Part shown: positions 1 to 13,150 of the stretch, piece by piece
How positions within the stretch are numbered: position 1 is the first letter of the stretch
Layout: each line of letters starts with the position of its first letter
Assembly (NCBI GenBank): GCA_947579665.1
Contig: OX388347.1
Location: 21,692,562 to 21,756,561, forward strand
Direction: 5' to 3'
Length of the DNA: 64,000 nt
Source of the DNA: Sympetrum striolatum
Taxonomy: Eukaryota; Arthropoda; Insecta; Odonata; Libellulidae
Translations under genes and position numbers: made by a program
The notes under the pieces: model-generated
The model's database searches: none
What the model was told of the DNA's origin: nothing
What the model saw: only the letters and a program-made list of their open reading frames with translations

Positions 1-1956
1 CTTTTGACATGAAAACATTTTAAGGTAGCAACAAATATAAATATTAGTCTCAAAAACCACACCATATCATTCAACAAAGTTAATGATATTAAGCGAGGCC
101 ACGACTTGTGAGAATCCTTACATATTGACAGCAAAGTAAATGATTTTATAAAAGATAGAAAGGAGCTGTAATGCAGCTAAGACTGTTTTTATTTGAGAGA
201 CTGTAAGGAACTTGACATAAAACTAAACTAAATCAAATTGGTGTTGTAACGTAGGATTAACGCTCGAGAGGCATATATTACAAAGGATAATTTCACCTCG
301 TTCTACCTCAATATGATCTGAGTAAAAATGCAAAGAAAAAATTTGAGTGAGGTAGATGAAATGAATAACTATTGCAACGTAGGGTAAACGACGCCTTACC
401 GGACGACTGATTCACATCATACGCCTCTAAATTCTTGCTTTGGCAGCGATTTCTCCCCTCGAATAACGCTGTAAAACTCGAGTAACGTCGTACGAGGGCG
501 CGCACTTTCAATTCTCACTGCTCACTAGAATCTGCTTAGTATGCTTGAGTCAGCCGAATCTGTGGAGATATTCAACTGCATTGATTGGTTGATTATGGTT
601 GAAAGTGTTACCATGGATACTCCAGTATTAGAAATTAAGCACACGTGAATGGTGGTTGTTATTCAGTATTAGCCTTAAATCAACTACTCTACTATTTTAA
701 ATCTTTTAAAAATTGTAGTTAACGCATGGCGACCGTGCTCATCAGAAGTGATAGAAGGAGATAAGTATTTAGAATGTTGACAAGTTCTATCGATTCATTA
801 CATACGCGTTTAAATGCATCTGTTGTTTACATCTCTATCTTATTTGCAGAGTTTCTACACTTTCTTATCTCTGTTCGCTTGTGGAGGACCATCTTACTAA
901 ATCTCTATGGAAAATTACAGTATTTTTAAAAGCTGCTAACAATATTCCTATCTTCTTTATTTTATACGATTTGATATTGTTTCTTGTATTGGTTATTCCT
1001 GATAAAACCTGTTTATTCTTCTTTGGGATTTAGTTTGAATGTCATGAATGTAGGTTGAGGTTCAAAAGTGTCGACTTCTCGATAAAACAGGAGAATCTTT
1101 CTTCATACCATATTTAAATGGATTTTCATAAAAAAGAAATGCATTTCGATTCTCACTCACATACTGCCGAAATAGTGAAATTAGAAAAACTCAAAACATA
1201 AAATTTGACCATTTTTACAGATATTCATAATGTATTAAGATGATACTTCGATTTTAATGTAAAAAATTGGACTTAAGTATAAGGGGTAATGGCTTAGTAT
1301 GCGCAACTTCTGTGTCTGCATGTTTCTTCCCGAGCATAGTTTTTTATTTCATTGTTATCTTTGATTATTATGTAACTTACAAGACATGTAAGGCATGCGG
1401 GTAGCCCAAAGTTCAGGCGAACAAAGACCTTATGGGTAGTTACTTCATTATACATATGAAGGCTTCAATGCAGGTTTATGTCACATGGTTAAAAATAATA
1501 TTCCCGCTCTCATTATCTGCATCCCTCAGGTTCAGATCATTATATTTTTTGTTCAGGTATCATTATATTTTTAAAGGGAATTGGATAATTTTCTTACGCT
1601 AAGCAACGGGTGGATTGCATAGCTAGTTTCAGTACTTCCAAATCAGGGTTCCAAAAACAAATCGTAATGGTCTCTGAACCAATATTTCCTAAATTAAATT
1701 TTCTTTTTCGGATGCTGATATCCTTGGCACTTTGGTAGCATTAAAAAACGATCCGTCCCTGCAGTAATTACCGTCCTTTGAATCCTCAGCTAACCTCAGC
1801 ATATTCAAGTAAGGGGGTATTTATTAATTAATTATTATACCGTATTTTACACCGTTTTCAACCCTAAATTATTTTATATTGATCATCAGCAAATAATTAA
1901 TGCCTCACGTAATTTCGATTGAATTCTTTAGATAATGCATTTATTTACTCGTAGAT
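1..1956. other. AT-rich stretch, nothing recognised
   Basis: No open frame of convincing length, no repeat shared with the rest of the window and no RNA gene was seen. The short frame at 308-511 on the minus strand overlaps a slightly GC-richer patch and has no recognisable motif. Probably intergenic or intronic. Confidence 0.5.
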
Positions 1957-2060
1957 ACAGTGAAATCTCGATACATCGTATTTTACCGGGCCAAGGTAAA
2001 TTGACTTTAGATGCGGAGAACGTGAGATGCGGAAAACAAAGGGTGTAGTTGCTGTAGTTA
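1956..2060 (+). mobile_element. Single pogo-like DNA transposon end (fragment)
   Basis: A TA dinucleotide is followed by CAGTGAAATCTCGATACATC and then by several degraded copies of a GATRYGCGG-like motif (around 1971, 2010 and 2029). This resembles the terminal inverted repeat of pogo/Tigger-type Tc1-mariner elements, which commonly open with CAGTGAAACCTCGATATAACG-like sequence at a TA target and have repeated subterminal motifs. I could not find the opposite inverted end in the next few kilobases, nor any transposase. A truncated element or an old MITE remnant is likely. Family assignment rests on remembered TIR resemblance only. Confidence 0.4.
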
Positions 2061-2815
2061 GGTGCTCTTTATTTTAATATAACAAGTAAGATATATTTAT
2101 AACTTTCAAGAGCCGTTAAAACGTTACAAATGAAAATTTAGATCTGAATTTTATCTGTGGAAAATTAATTTTTTGATTGAATGTAGATGCTGCAATTGTC
2201 ATTAGTCGCAATTTCTCCTCTTTCCGTTCTCTTGGAATTCTTTAATAGATCGTGATATATTTCCCTTGGAACATGCTATTATATATTTACTCATATATAT
2301 CACATATCACACTATTATGTATTTACTCATTCACTCATGCCTGGTCATATAGGGAGAGGTTGATCAGAAGAAAGCTAATCGAATATTGAATGAATTTTAA
2401 TTATTAGAAACAGAGGTGGGAATGTGCTTACGAAAGATATTTATAATCATATATGATTTTATTTAAAAAATAAGGTTAATGGGCTTGGAAAGAATGGTGG
2501 ATAGTTGTGAAGAAAAGGAACCCAACCATACTTACCCCTCAAGAGAAGATATATTCAACACATACAGAATTGCTGTACCGAAAGAGAAAATCCTTTCAAA
2601 GGCGAGAATCTCAAGACATATGCGTCAATGCATATGAGTGACTTTAAGATCGTTTTAATTTCAATCTTTATCTGCTGTTTCCATTGGGTGTTTAGGGTTC
2701 TGATTTTTAAAAATTTTTCCTTGTACCATGACAAAATTTCTCTCTTGAAATCGTACAATTTTTCTGCGACCTTCATCGGTAGAATTACTCCGCACGGAAT
2801 TTTTGCTATGCTAGG
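2061..2815. other. AT-rich stretch, nothing recognised
   Basis: Two short overlapping frames on opposite strands (2555-2776 minus, 2628-2876 plus) have no recognisable motif and shadow one another, so I do not call either a gene. Confidence 0.45.
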
Positions 2816-3250
2816 GTTCGCAGAATTTACGGTGGAGTTGAATAGAAGAAAAGTCGCGCAAAAAAGGGAGAAATAAAGGAGGGAAGTATTCGGTTAAAAG
2901 TGTCCCAGATCGGGTGATCGTTGGCCGGCAACCGACGCCCGGAGTTTCCGGAGCGATAGCATTTAAAAATGGATTCCCAGGGATGCAAAAGTTCCGGCCA
3001 TTTATCATAAAAAGTGGGACGGAAAAAATCCTTGATTAACGATTAGAAAGTTTTTATCGCGGGCCGAGTTTGAATTGGAGGCTGCGAAACTCATCGTCCG
3101 ACTGCTGAAATGATTGTGTTTTGCGATTATTCCGCAAGGAAGACCCGGCGGAATCTGCACCTCAGACAAAGCCGTTTAAAATTAAACCACGGGATAGCGC
3201 GTCGGACGTTCAGTTTTCAGAAGTTCCGCGAAAACAATTAATTTTGGAAA
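2816..3250. other. GC-richer, CpG-containing island
   Basis: About 430 bp with clearly more G+C and CpG than the flanks, with segments such as GGCCGGCAACCGACGCCCGG near 2922. No long open frame, splice pair or tRNA-like fold is visible. The texture, with GC patches set in TTTAAA/TTAATTA tracts, recurs in other islands of the window and is compatible with a conserved non-coding element. That function is inferred. Confidence 0.3.
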
Positions 3251-5838
3251 ATGCGTGTCTTGGCTGACGGAAATGATTTATCACTCTGTTCTGTTTTTAT
3301 ATTTATTTAGAAATACCCAGATTCCTGGACTTTTGTGGAACCTGATGGAATTTCAAGCGATAGAATAGAAGGAACTTTATGCGTGCATTCATGAATCCTG
3401 CACTGAAAAACCTTGGAATGCCTTTGTCTTGAATTAGGTCAACGCACATTATGTAAACCATTACATTTATTGGACCATTACAGGATTTATATCGTAATAA
3501 TCTAGTCATTCATTTTTTTCAAATATTATCCGTAAAGACTTTTAGTTACTGTCGTACAATCTCCTAGATTTTGTTCTGAATTATTTCAAAGTTCTTTATA
3601 CTGCTACACGGTTTCTGTTCTAAGTATTAAAATGCTCATATGAACACTAATTCATCCTGTCACCTATATTCCATCAACTAAAAGGTGAATAGAATATAAA
3701 ATCAATCCATTGTCAAAAGAGGTGTGAGATTTACCTTTATTGTGCGTAAAAGAAACTCAGTAAGTACCTTATAATTTATGTAAGTGAGGTATAAAAGCCA
3801 ATATTAGGCGTACAGGTTAGATATTTTCATTATATTCCCATATCCTCCATTGATAAAGTAATCATGACTCAACATAATTAATGTTTCTTATGTTCGTTTT
3901 ATCCACGAAAGTTAACTAAATAAAATGCATTTTATACTATATCTGAAACACCTTTCAGTTGTGACTTATGAATTTCACAGTAATTTCATATGACACAAAA
4001 AAGGTTATAAATTTGTATTATAATTTAAAGTAAAAATCACATCGTTACCCTTTGGTAGAACACAATTGATTAGTTTTTGAGTTTTGGTATCATCTCTAAG
4101 TACGATTTTAATTTATTTTTAGGGAGATACCCTTAATTGCTGAAATTAACATATCTGGAGCATACTATATTAATTATTCTCGTTGAAGATAAATTAAAAC
4201 CAACAATTCCATGAAAATGATAGATGAAGAATTTGAAGTTTATTTTGATTTTATTGTAATACGTGGATTTCCAATAAATTGCGACGACTTGCATTTGTTG
4301 AATGAATCAACTGGGAAAGAATATTTTATGTTAGATGTGTATTTCGAGAAATTTTCGTCATTAACTTGAAACAAATTATTAATAATCTAAAACGTTTTTT
4401 TTTGTTTCGACTACTCTCTGTTGGTAACCATCCATCTTACAATCAGTCTAAGAGGATTCCGTGAGTAACGAGATAAGAATGTCTTGTTTTATATTTTGGC
4501 GAAAACATTTCTCGAAGTACGAAATGAAATATGTGAAATAAATGAATGTCTCCTTTTTTTAGATTTTTTAACTAGGACATGAAATTGTCTTCAATATTAA
4601 TTATAAATACGTATTTTCGGTTTGAAGTATTGAATCATCCACTCTATTTTGGTTAATAACAGTAAAGACGGTACGGTTCTGTCTACATTTATTTATAAAA
4701 ACTCGGAAGTGCAGACCTCTATTTAAATTTGATGGATGCATTTGGCGCAGCGAGCGTAGTATTTTGTTTTGCAGTGATTTGTGAAGACGACATTGAGGGT
4801 AAAATCTTTAGATAATATTTCTACGATGTATTTTATGGCTACAAGTATATTTTTCAAACGGGTCAATGGAACTCATGCCATAAACTTCCTCGAAATAACG
4901 CATAAAAGTGTGTTAAAGTGAGATCGACATTCTCTAGGAGCTTAAATCTTTATGGTTGTTTCTTTATGTAAGAATATTAAGAAAGAATGCATTTAGGTAT
5001 ATGTGCCATGGCCAAAGGAATTGATATGTAGCATGGTTAGTATTCAATTTCACGAAACGGATTTCTACGGGTTTATACTCTTGAATAATATTTTATATTA
5101 TTGGATATTATTTTAATATCTTAATTAAATATATTTGTATTCAATATGTGGAATCATCTAAAGAAGTTATTTAAAATCTCGCAAATTTTGAGGAATCGGA
5201 AAATCAACTTACAGCTAGTAATTGACCCGGATCTATTTGCACATTCATCAAGATCAAGTCTTCCACGAAACATACTCTCATTGATCTTCGTCAAAGATTA
5301 TAAAATAAATATTTCATTAGGAGCAGGATATCAGATTTTTGCTCTGCAATGTTACAATTGATATGATAGCTCCCTCATTAATTTTGCTAATTACACTTCA
5401 AGTAAATTTCCTTGGTAAACAAGAATAAAGTAAGATGAACCGCTTTTCGAGTTTTTCTTGGTAGGCATCAATCAAATTGAAACGAGCGGTTAAATTAAGC
5501 AGAAAAATAGGAAATGACGTAGATCGGACCGCAGTCCTGTTAATGGCGATTGGAGATAAGAGAGGAAGCCGTCTAGTTGAGGGAGATAAATAGCTCGAGT
5601 TCTTCGCAGAGATGAATGCTAAGGGGTCCACACACTCCATCTTCAAGGCGAATTTCTAGTCACTTAATGAAGCGCTGCTAAATGTGATGATAAATGAAAA
5701 AAATCTTGGAAAACCTTTTGGATAATTGTAAATATTTCAACACACTCAGCTACGGGCTACGGAAAATTAACTAGGTTTATCCGATTTGGTGGGTACTTAG
5801 ATCGTAGCTCTATTTTTCGTTCTTGCACACTCAAAATC
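3251..5838. other. AT-rich stretch, nothing recognised
   Basis: About 2.6 kb of AT-rich DNA. Frames at 3303-3509 (minus) and 5146-5361 (plus) are short, lack recognisable motifs and are within chance expectation. No repeat of the families seen elsewhere in the window was noticed. Confidence 0.45.
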
Positions 5839-5845
5839 CATAATA

Positions 5846-6050
5846 CTGGCCGCGGAGGCGGAGTTGTTAGGATGCCTACATGATAATGTTCCAACTCCAA
5901 GGTCCTGGGTTCAAATCCCGGCTATCTATATTTTTATAGTTAGGGAATGGCCATATGTGTGTTCGTCTATTGTTACTGTTATTACTCTACTAAAAATTGG
6001 CTTTTAGCTGTATGTGGGGGATTGATACATAAATAAAAAAATAATAATAC
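5846..6050 (+). repeat. tRNA-derived SINE-like element
   Basis: A tRNA-like head (about 5848-5922) contains an A-box-like segment, GGCGGAGTTGTTAGGATGCC near 5857, and a clear B box, GGTTCAAATCC at 5908-5918, closed by CCCGGCT. These are the two internal Pol III promoter blocks. A non-tRNA body follows, and the unit ends in an A-rich tail with AATAAAAAAATAATAATA around 6030-6048. The short direct repeat ATAATAC occurs just before the head (5840-5846) and at the end of the tail (6044-6050), consistent with a target-site duplication, although a 7-mer in an AT-rich tail can arise by chance. It is read as a SINE rather than a functional tRNA because it continues into a body and tail. Confidence 0.65.
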
Positions 6051-8200
6051 CATATCAATCCAAATTCTTCGCAGTTTCCTCTGGTACTGATGCGTTACGA
6101 TGAAAGATAAATATATATTGATTCTGGGCTATGCATTAGAAATCTCTATTAATCTTTGTTTTTGATTGGGTCACTAGTAACTAATTTACCTATCCTTCAG
6201 TTCTAGCAAAAAGATCCACCGTTTCGATTTCTTGTCAAGTTCCCGTTTGACTAGTATTAGAATAGGTATCAGGGTTTTAAATGCTTCATTTTGCAATAAC
6301 TAGTACGTATATTTTTGAGCTCACAGATTTCATGGAAAATGAGCCATTACATAGTACCTTAGAATCAGCGTTTGTGTATAATTTGGTTCTTGAATCCAAA
6401 ATTTGTAGAAGAGAGTTAATATTTGGTATTGAAGAATTCTTGATCGTATTCTATCAATTTCAGTTCCACCCAATCAGTGCCTTTTGGTATCTGTATAACT
6501 CCACTCCTACATCGTGCATAAAACTATTTAATATTAATATATACAAATGCGTTATCGTAATTATTTCGAATTGATTTAGGTAATCATAAGACCTTTTTGG
6601 AACAACGCATGTTATTCAAGATTAAGGAAGCGTCATACAGAAGTAATTTATTTATAGAAGGAAAATGACAATGTAACTAATTTGGTGTTAAAAGTTCGTT
6701 TTATAGAAATAAATTATGGCAACCTTCCCGACGCTGAGTTGCAAAATGGGATAAAAAAGAAGAAGATGTAAAAATTAAAGTAATTTAACATCAGTATCAA
6801 TCTAAAACGTTAATGATTATTTTTATTGCAACACATTTTGTTCTTTTATGATTGGATTAAAAAGAGCAGCGTTTCAGAAAGGAAATTGCAAATAGCGCAT
6901 ATAGTTCATATAAATATTTACGAATTAAAAGTGCTGCTTGGGAAGGAAATGAAACATTAAATTTAGAGCTCTATTATAATTCATTGTGGCCAGAAAAATG
7001 AGGTGTTATTTGTTTCCGTGAATAAAGTTCCATCCCATGCTTCAATATTTATTAGAGTATCCTATTATTTAATGTTCTATATTCATTCTAAACGTATTTA
7101 TTTACTTAAAAGTAATTCTTTAACTAATTAATACCGGATTCGTTAATTAGCTGTATTAATAGGCTGGTTGGAAGTACTATAACGAAGTAAATGTAGGTAA
7201 TTGCTTTTACAATCATGAATAACTCATGAATATTGAGTGTGACAATGCATTATTAATCTTGTATCACTATTGGGAAAATTACTATAAACTAAAGCGAAAA
7301 TTCTTCACACTGAACCATTGAGAGTAGTGATACGGCCCCAAATTTCTTGTATTGTTTATTGTTTACACGTGTTCCGTCCCATTCCGTGATAGTCATTTTA
7401 ATCTAGGTGAAGAATCTCCCTGATATGGACTCGTAGTCGATTTTGGTGCGTTTTCTTAATTATTACAGTTTTAGTTAATATTCATGCGATCATGGAAACG
7501 AATATCCCATTCAATTTCAGAGTGAACTTGGAAATACTATATCAAAATCCATCACACAGGAGCGTCAACAAAAGATATCTGCAACTATTTTCAATACGCA
7601 ACCCTGATTTAATTTCATCTTCCTTGTTCTTAATTTGTTATGAAATGCAGGAACAACTTTAATGTTTCAAGGGTGGTTATTCAATTGTGTTTTCCCGCGA
7701 TAAATACCTAATGATGATTACATTTCTTTTCCAGATGAATTTCTTCAACAATTTTTATCGGGATTGGCGGGACATGAAAAGTAAATTGCCATAGTTTTCG
7801 CCATCACAGTGTTCGCTTTTCTGTTTAACCACATTTTATTTTTTACATGGCCGGGAAAAGGTTTTTGGAGGTAATTTAATAATATAACGAATGATGAAAT
7901 TGAATTTTATCTAAGGACATCAAAGCGTGAGAATTATCTTTTCATTTCTTGTACAAAATAATATAAATATGCGCCATAAACAGCTTTTCATCTATTTCTT
8001 AGATGGGAAAAGCTATTTACATTATATCGGATTTTATCTTTTTTGAATTCTGACAGATGATGGCCTATGGAATCAATGTTTCTATTTTATGCTCATAAGA
8101 GTTTTCGTATCCTATTCCGGTTTGATGAAATTCAAAAACGATTCCTCGAGAGGCTTATTTTCATCTTTCGAAACTTAAAATATATTTCTCCGTTGAAAAT
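6051..8200. other. AT-rich stretch, nothing recognised
   Basis: The 97-codon frame at 6281-6574 (plus) has no recognisable domain, and its length is not exceptional for this composition. No RNA gene or repeat was identified. Confidence 0.45.
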
Positions 8201-8700
8201 ATTAAGTTTTCTGAGGGAGCCACAAACATCGCGAATTACACATACATTCAGGGAATATTTCCGTCTTCTTTGTACGACTTTCAACCTTAATTTCTTTCCG
8301 AAACGCTCTCCAAGAAATTTTCCGAAAAGGTATCTTTTTTCCTCTCGGTAAATCATTTTTTTCCGGGATGTCCTCTTTTTTTCCTAAGGAACGCCTTCTC
8401 GTCGAATACTCCCAGCGGACCACAAAGCGACCTCTCCCGTCGGGTGACCAATACAAGCCTTTGAATCCGTAGGAAATAGAAAAAGAAGAGTGGCTGCCAA
8501 CTCCTGGGATCTCTTACATTTGCCCGCTTCAAAGTCTGCAGGGAAAGTCCCAACATCAACGATTTATGCACACCAAAGAGGTGTCCTCTTTTATCTGTTC
8601 ACCGTGGAGGAAACGAAAAGAAATTTCGTTATTCCGGGTGCAACGGGCTCACTCTAGTTTCTAGCAAAAGGAATCTTCCATAAGAATGTTAGATGGGCGA
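8201..8700. other. GC-richer island with overlapping spurious frames
   Basis: A block richer in C and CpG than its surroundings. Several short frames overlap on both strands here (8067-8351 plus; 8132-8356, 8202-8456 and 8353-8571 minus), the pattern expected where stop codons are rare by composition. No recognisable protein motif or exon boundary pair was found. It may be a non-coding regulatory island. Confidence 0.3.
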
Positions 8701-10480
8701 GTCCTAGGATATATCCAAGGATATGCGGTTTCCACCACTTTGAAAATGATATTACTTATATTTTTATATTGATATAATTTCTAACAATGATACGCAAATA
8801 TGCTTCTATATATCCATATAAATATACGCATACAAAGAGATATGCGTGTATACTAAAGTTCCTACATTAAAAGTCCGCTTTACCTAATAAAATGGAATGC
8901 TTCAATTTAATTTTACGTAACTATTTGGGGTGGTGACAACTTTAGATAGACACAGTCTTTGGTTCGGTTCTTGGTGAGATTCCACTTTTTTACATCTGGC
9001 CTTGGTGAGAGAATAAGTTATCGCCAAGTAAGAAAATCAATAATATATTGAATGTCCCTACCACCAAGCAACAAATTCAATAATATAAGTATTAATCAAT
9101 CGTATTTTTGACATGTCTTTGAAAAGGTATGCATTATTTAAACGCTGTGGTGGATTTATTGGAAATCGTTATCACCTTGGTTGCCCTTGAAAACTGAAAA
9201 TGTTTTGTACTTCCTTGTCAACGGGATGTTACTCCAGGAATTCTAAATAATGGTTAGCTATTTATGGATTTTGAATTCCTCAGCGTTTAAAGCTATCTGC
9301 ATTTAATCAGAGGTTGAGATCATATTACTTATGTATGTCCGCAACTATACCGAGTAGTCCTTAACCTAAGTTTGAAATTTTGATTATACAGCAGAGGTTC
9401 ACAATTGTCGATCGGTATATTATTTTACAATTTCAGTTTTACGAATAAAACATTTGAAATAATGCCACTTCTCTCTCCATAATAACCTCTCACTAAGAAA
9501 AACTCGGTAAGACGTTTTCTCAAAAGTTATGTTACAATTTGAAAATCACATCATAGGAAATTCCCTATCAGTATTTTCCATTTAAAATACTGGCATCCTT
9601 ATTGTACATTCTACTCCTCACGAATCCATAAATAAAAATAGTTGCGGTTTAATTGCTTATCCAATTGGATTTTTTTATCTCCTTCTCTTCACATTTCAAA
9701 TAGATAAAATAAGTATGGGCATATTTTATCGATCAGAAGAGACCACTCCTCACTCAGTGAGTGAGTGTGGCCACTCACTGGGCAGAAACAGGAGCACAAA
9801 AATGAAATATATATATATTTTCGCTAAGCCACTTTTGATTAAATTCTGAATACGATTATACGCGTAATTTATTCTCATTCTAGCAAATTAAACTAGCACA
9901 GGAAGTCGAAGTTGGCAACATTTCACGGAAATTCACGGTATTAGATTCACTGCGTATTTTTTCTCTAATACGAGCCGACTTCGAACCTATGAAAGTAAAT
10001 ATATCGGGTGTATAAAATGTTAAAAAATAGTTCTTTTTATGACAAAATTTTAGTTTAGATTATATCTCCTTATTTTTTGCATACTTTGCATAAGAATTTC
10101 CAAGCATTATTTCCAAGACATTTTTATCCCAAAGCGAGGAAAAAAGTGAAAATTTACCAGCACTAACTAAGACACACCGCAACTTTTTTTAAGACTCTGT
10201 AAGGCCCTAACGTTTCCTGTAGGTTAATCACATATAAAACCATTTTTTAATATGTCGCCGGCTATATTAGACTTTGGTTCACTCTTCACCTTCAAGTGAA
10301 TACCCAACAACTGTAGTCCGCAAGTCATCTTTAAAAATTTCACTTACGGCGCAATAAAATAGTAAAAAGTATTAGTTAAAATTCGATGTTTTTATTGCTG
10401 TGAATCTGTTTCAAATAATGAAACATAAAATTTACGTAGGAAAGTTACTCATAAAAAGTTTGCAATATCATCTTGTCTGG
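8701..10480. other. AT-rich stretch with minor inverted repeats
   Basis: Mostly featureless. Small inverted repeats occur at 8823-8852 (TATACGCATA facing TATGCGTGTATA) and at about 9752-9780, where CACTCAGTGAGTGAGTG sits beside CCACTCACTGG. Both are short enough to be chance or microsatellite-like. Confidence 0.4.
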
Positions 10481-11015
10481 TATGTAAATTTAATCGTTTC
10501 CGAGGAATTGAAAAGGATTTGCGTCCTTCCCTGTGCAGCATAGTACACTTTAAACAAAGAATTTTTCCGAAGGAACGAGGCAAGGGCTCGAAAGACGTCC
10601 CAGGATAAATCGAAGCCTCGCTTCAACTTTTGCACCCCTATTCCTAGGTGGCATTTGTTCCACAGAAGGCTGAATTTTCGCGAGATTGCATTTCTCAAAA
10701 CTCCGCTCCTCCTTTTTCCAATTGTCTAACTCTGAGGGCTTAAGGGACGGAGTATCTCGGATTCAGCCTTGAGTTGGTCTTCTAACAAATTGTTCAACTT
10801 TTACGTTTCAACTCGTGCGCCAACTCGCACGAGCGCCGACGAACACATGATTCCGGCGTTTTTATTCGTCCAGCAAACGTCGCTAAATAATTCATGATAT
10901 TAATTAACTTTAACGCTAATTATGGTAATATTCCACTCTGCTTTAATCGCCGTGCATAATTTAGTATCCCGGTACGCTAATTTATGCTTCTGATTATTTT
11001 GAGATACGAGCTATA
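10481..11015. promoter_or_regulatory. Candidate regulatory island with homeodomain-type sites
   Basis: A GC-richer block (10500-10860) passes into a segment with packed TAAT-type cores: TTAATTAA at 10900-10907, TAATTA at 10917-10922, and further TAAT/ATTA cores to 11010, interspersed with CpG-containing words. Clusters of TAATTA are the usual recognition sequence of Antp-class homeodomains. The alternation of CpG words and TAAT cores differs from the plain AT-rich flanks. Regulatory function is inferred; a chance cluster is possible at this base composition. Confidence 0.3.
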
Positions 11016-13040
11016 TGTAGACCGTATGGGAGTGTATATCTCTTCATTGAAATAAACCGAAGGGTGTTTAATCAAGCCAATCAAAATGTTATTGTTTAAG
11101 CGGAGAAATACATTTCCATAAAATCATCGAGGCGATCAGGGAGTGGAAATGTAATCTGCGATTGCTTTTGATTAAGAATACGTTTATATCTTCGGGATTT
11201 AATCAACGATTGGACAATAATTGGTGTTTAAATTCATTTGAGCATTACCGAGAAGAAGGTTTAAAAATAGTTTAACTTCTCCAAACATAAAATCGATGGA
11301 TTGCTCCAAGAGGCGAAATGTATTCACAAATATGGTATCAATTCCGATTGATTCGCTTGGAAATTTAAATGCAATCCATCCAGAACTTGAAGCTATATAA
11401 ATACACCTCTTATATTTCAGCAAAACTGATAAGCCTGTATTAGAGTTGAAGCAATGAGTAAAGATTTTAAAGATTTTTTGTCACATTATCAATGGCAGAT
11501 AAAATAACACGCACGCACGCACGCATAACGCGCATGAGAACGCATTTAATTCTGTATTTCTTGTTAGAAATTAATGGTAGAACTAAAAAAATAATACACA
11601 GACATTATAAATAAGATAATATTATGAATTTTTATAATTTATTGGAGGATCAAATGGGATATCAATTAAAATGTATGTAACTGTGTACAAACGTTTCACT
11701 GCGGGACTCTTTTCGATCGTTTAAGGAACAGATATAACATTATGATACAGTATTTATCCTTGCAAGGAGGTAAAAGACAAGTATTTTGGGAGGCGAACGG
11801 ATACTTAGCGAAGATGAGTTTATAAAAAAATGTTTACATTCGAGTATTTACTACAAGTCTAACATATTACATAGCATTCAGCAAAATCTGAACAAGGAAT
11901 ATTTTAGTATTCCAAATACATTTTTAGCTTTACATGTTGAAAAAAATTAAAACAATATTTTACGAATAATGCATAAAACTATTACTGTAGGTTTCATCAT
12001 AAGTTTAAATTATATTTGACATTTTTAGGGGGAAATTTTAGTTATTTTTCTATCGACTTCAAAGCTGTATTTTACATAGCTCTCATCTAATTATGATACG
12101 GATGTATTTTTATTTTAATTAATTATAGTATGGAAAAGAAATGCCCAATACAATTTTTGAAACTTTCCGGACGCTTCCTTAGTTCGGTATATTCATAAAA
12201 TGGCCCACAATTTGACCATCATCGGCTTCTTGTGGTGAATAACAATGAATTCGCATACACGTTTATATTCCGAGCTCGAGTTTCAATTCATCACGCTTCC
12301 CACCGAATCTATCGCGTTTAATTCCGCAATTAATTTCGTTTTGAATTAATTATCTTCAAATGTTCTCTTCCAAAGGCCGAATGTGTCACTCAAACAAATC
12401 GCGTTACCATTTTATCACGTGTTTTTGAATCTCGATTTTTTTCTGGAAGATTCAATATTATCTCCAATTTGCATTGGCTACAATTTACCTTTGCTATGAA
12501 TGTGAATAGCAGAGAAATATTCGAGTTTATTCTCCATTTTCTATATAACTGATCCTAAAAGCCTTTTCACTCGATGAGAAAATTCTTTCACTTATGTTAA
12601 ACGTGATTTTATACCTCATTTTGTCAGAATCGTCTATAAAGAAATAGGTTTATTTATTAAATTCTCTCTATTTAATTTGTTTCCTTTTCCAAATATACCT
12701 AATCTTGTCCCATGACTGCTCTATTAATTTGTTGGGGAACGCTACTTCATTAGATCAATCTCTAAGTGTGGAACGGTGAATGCACTTGGCATCGATCCAA
12801 AAGTGCACACCATCATAGATGATTATGTCCCGAGTGACAACTAAAAGGTTCTGTTAAAACCCATAATGCATTTTGATCGAACAGGTGTGTTGTCCTATTA
12901 ATTTACTTCCATGTGTTGGTCTATTCATTATGGGTACTCGGATATGGAGTTTTTTCCGATCCATAATTCCTAATTTCTACACCATTTGATCACTCGCATT
13001 ATTCAATTAAGATCTTTCTAATCCATAGGGTAAGCTAATG
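11016..13040. other. AT-rich stretch with a short ACGC microsatellite
   Basis: Apart from a short (ACGC)n tract around 11507-11526, followed by ATAACGCGCATG, no feature was found. The minus-strand frame at 11199-11423 has no recognisable motif. Confidence 0.45.
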
Positions 13041-13150
13041 CTGAAAAAGCCAAAGAGTTTGGGGCTCAAACTCACATCTTATTCTGGTTGGCTACAAGTT
13101 TAAACTTGTAACCGAAATCGGAAGATCTGGGTTCGAATTCTGGTTCGACT
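13041..13150 (+). repeat. tRNA-like / SINE-like fragment
   Basis: A clear B-box match, GGTTCGAATTC at 13130-13140, is preceded by a perfect palindrome, TACAAGTTTAAACTTGTA at 13093-13110, that could represent an anticodon-arm-like stem. The A-box position is not clear: TGGTTGGCTA or AGCCAAAGAG upstream are weak candidates. The unit lacks a foldable acceptor stem and is not a functional tRNA as far as I can see. It is most likely a remnant of a tRNA-derived retroelement. Confidence 0.35.
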
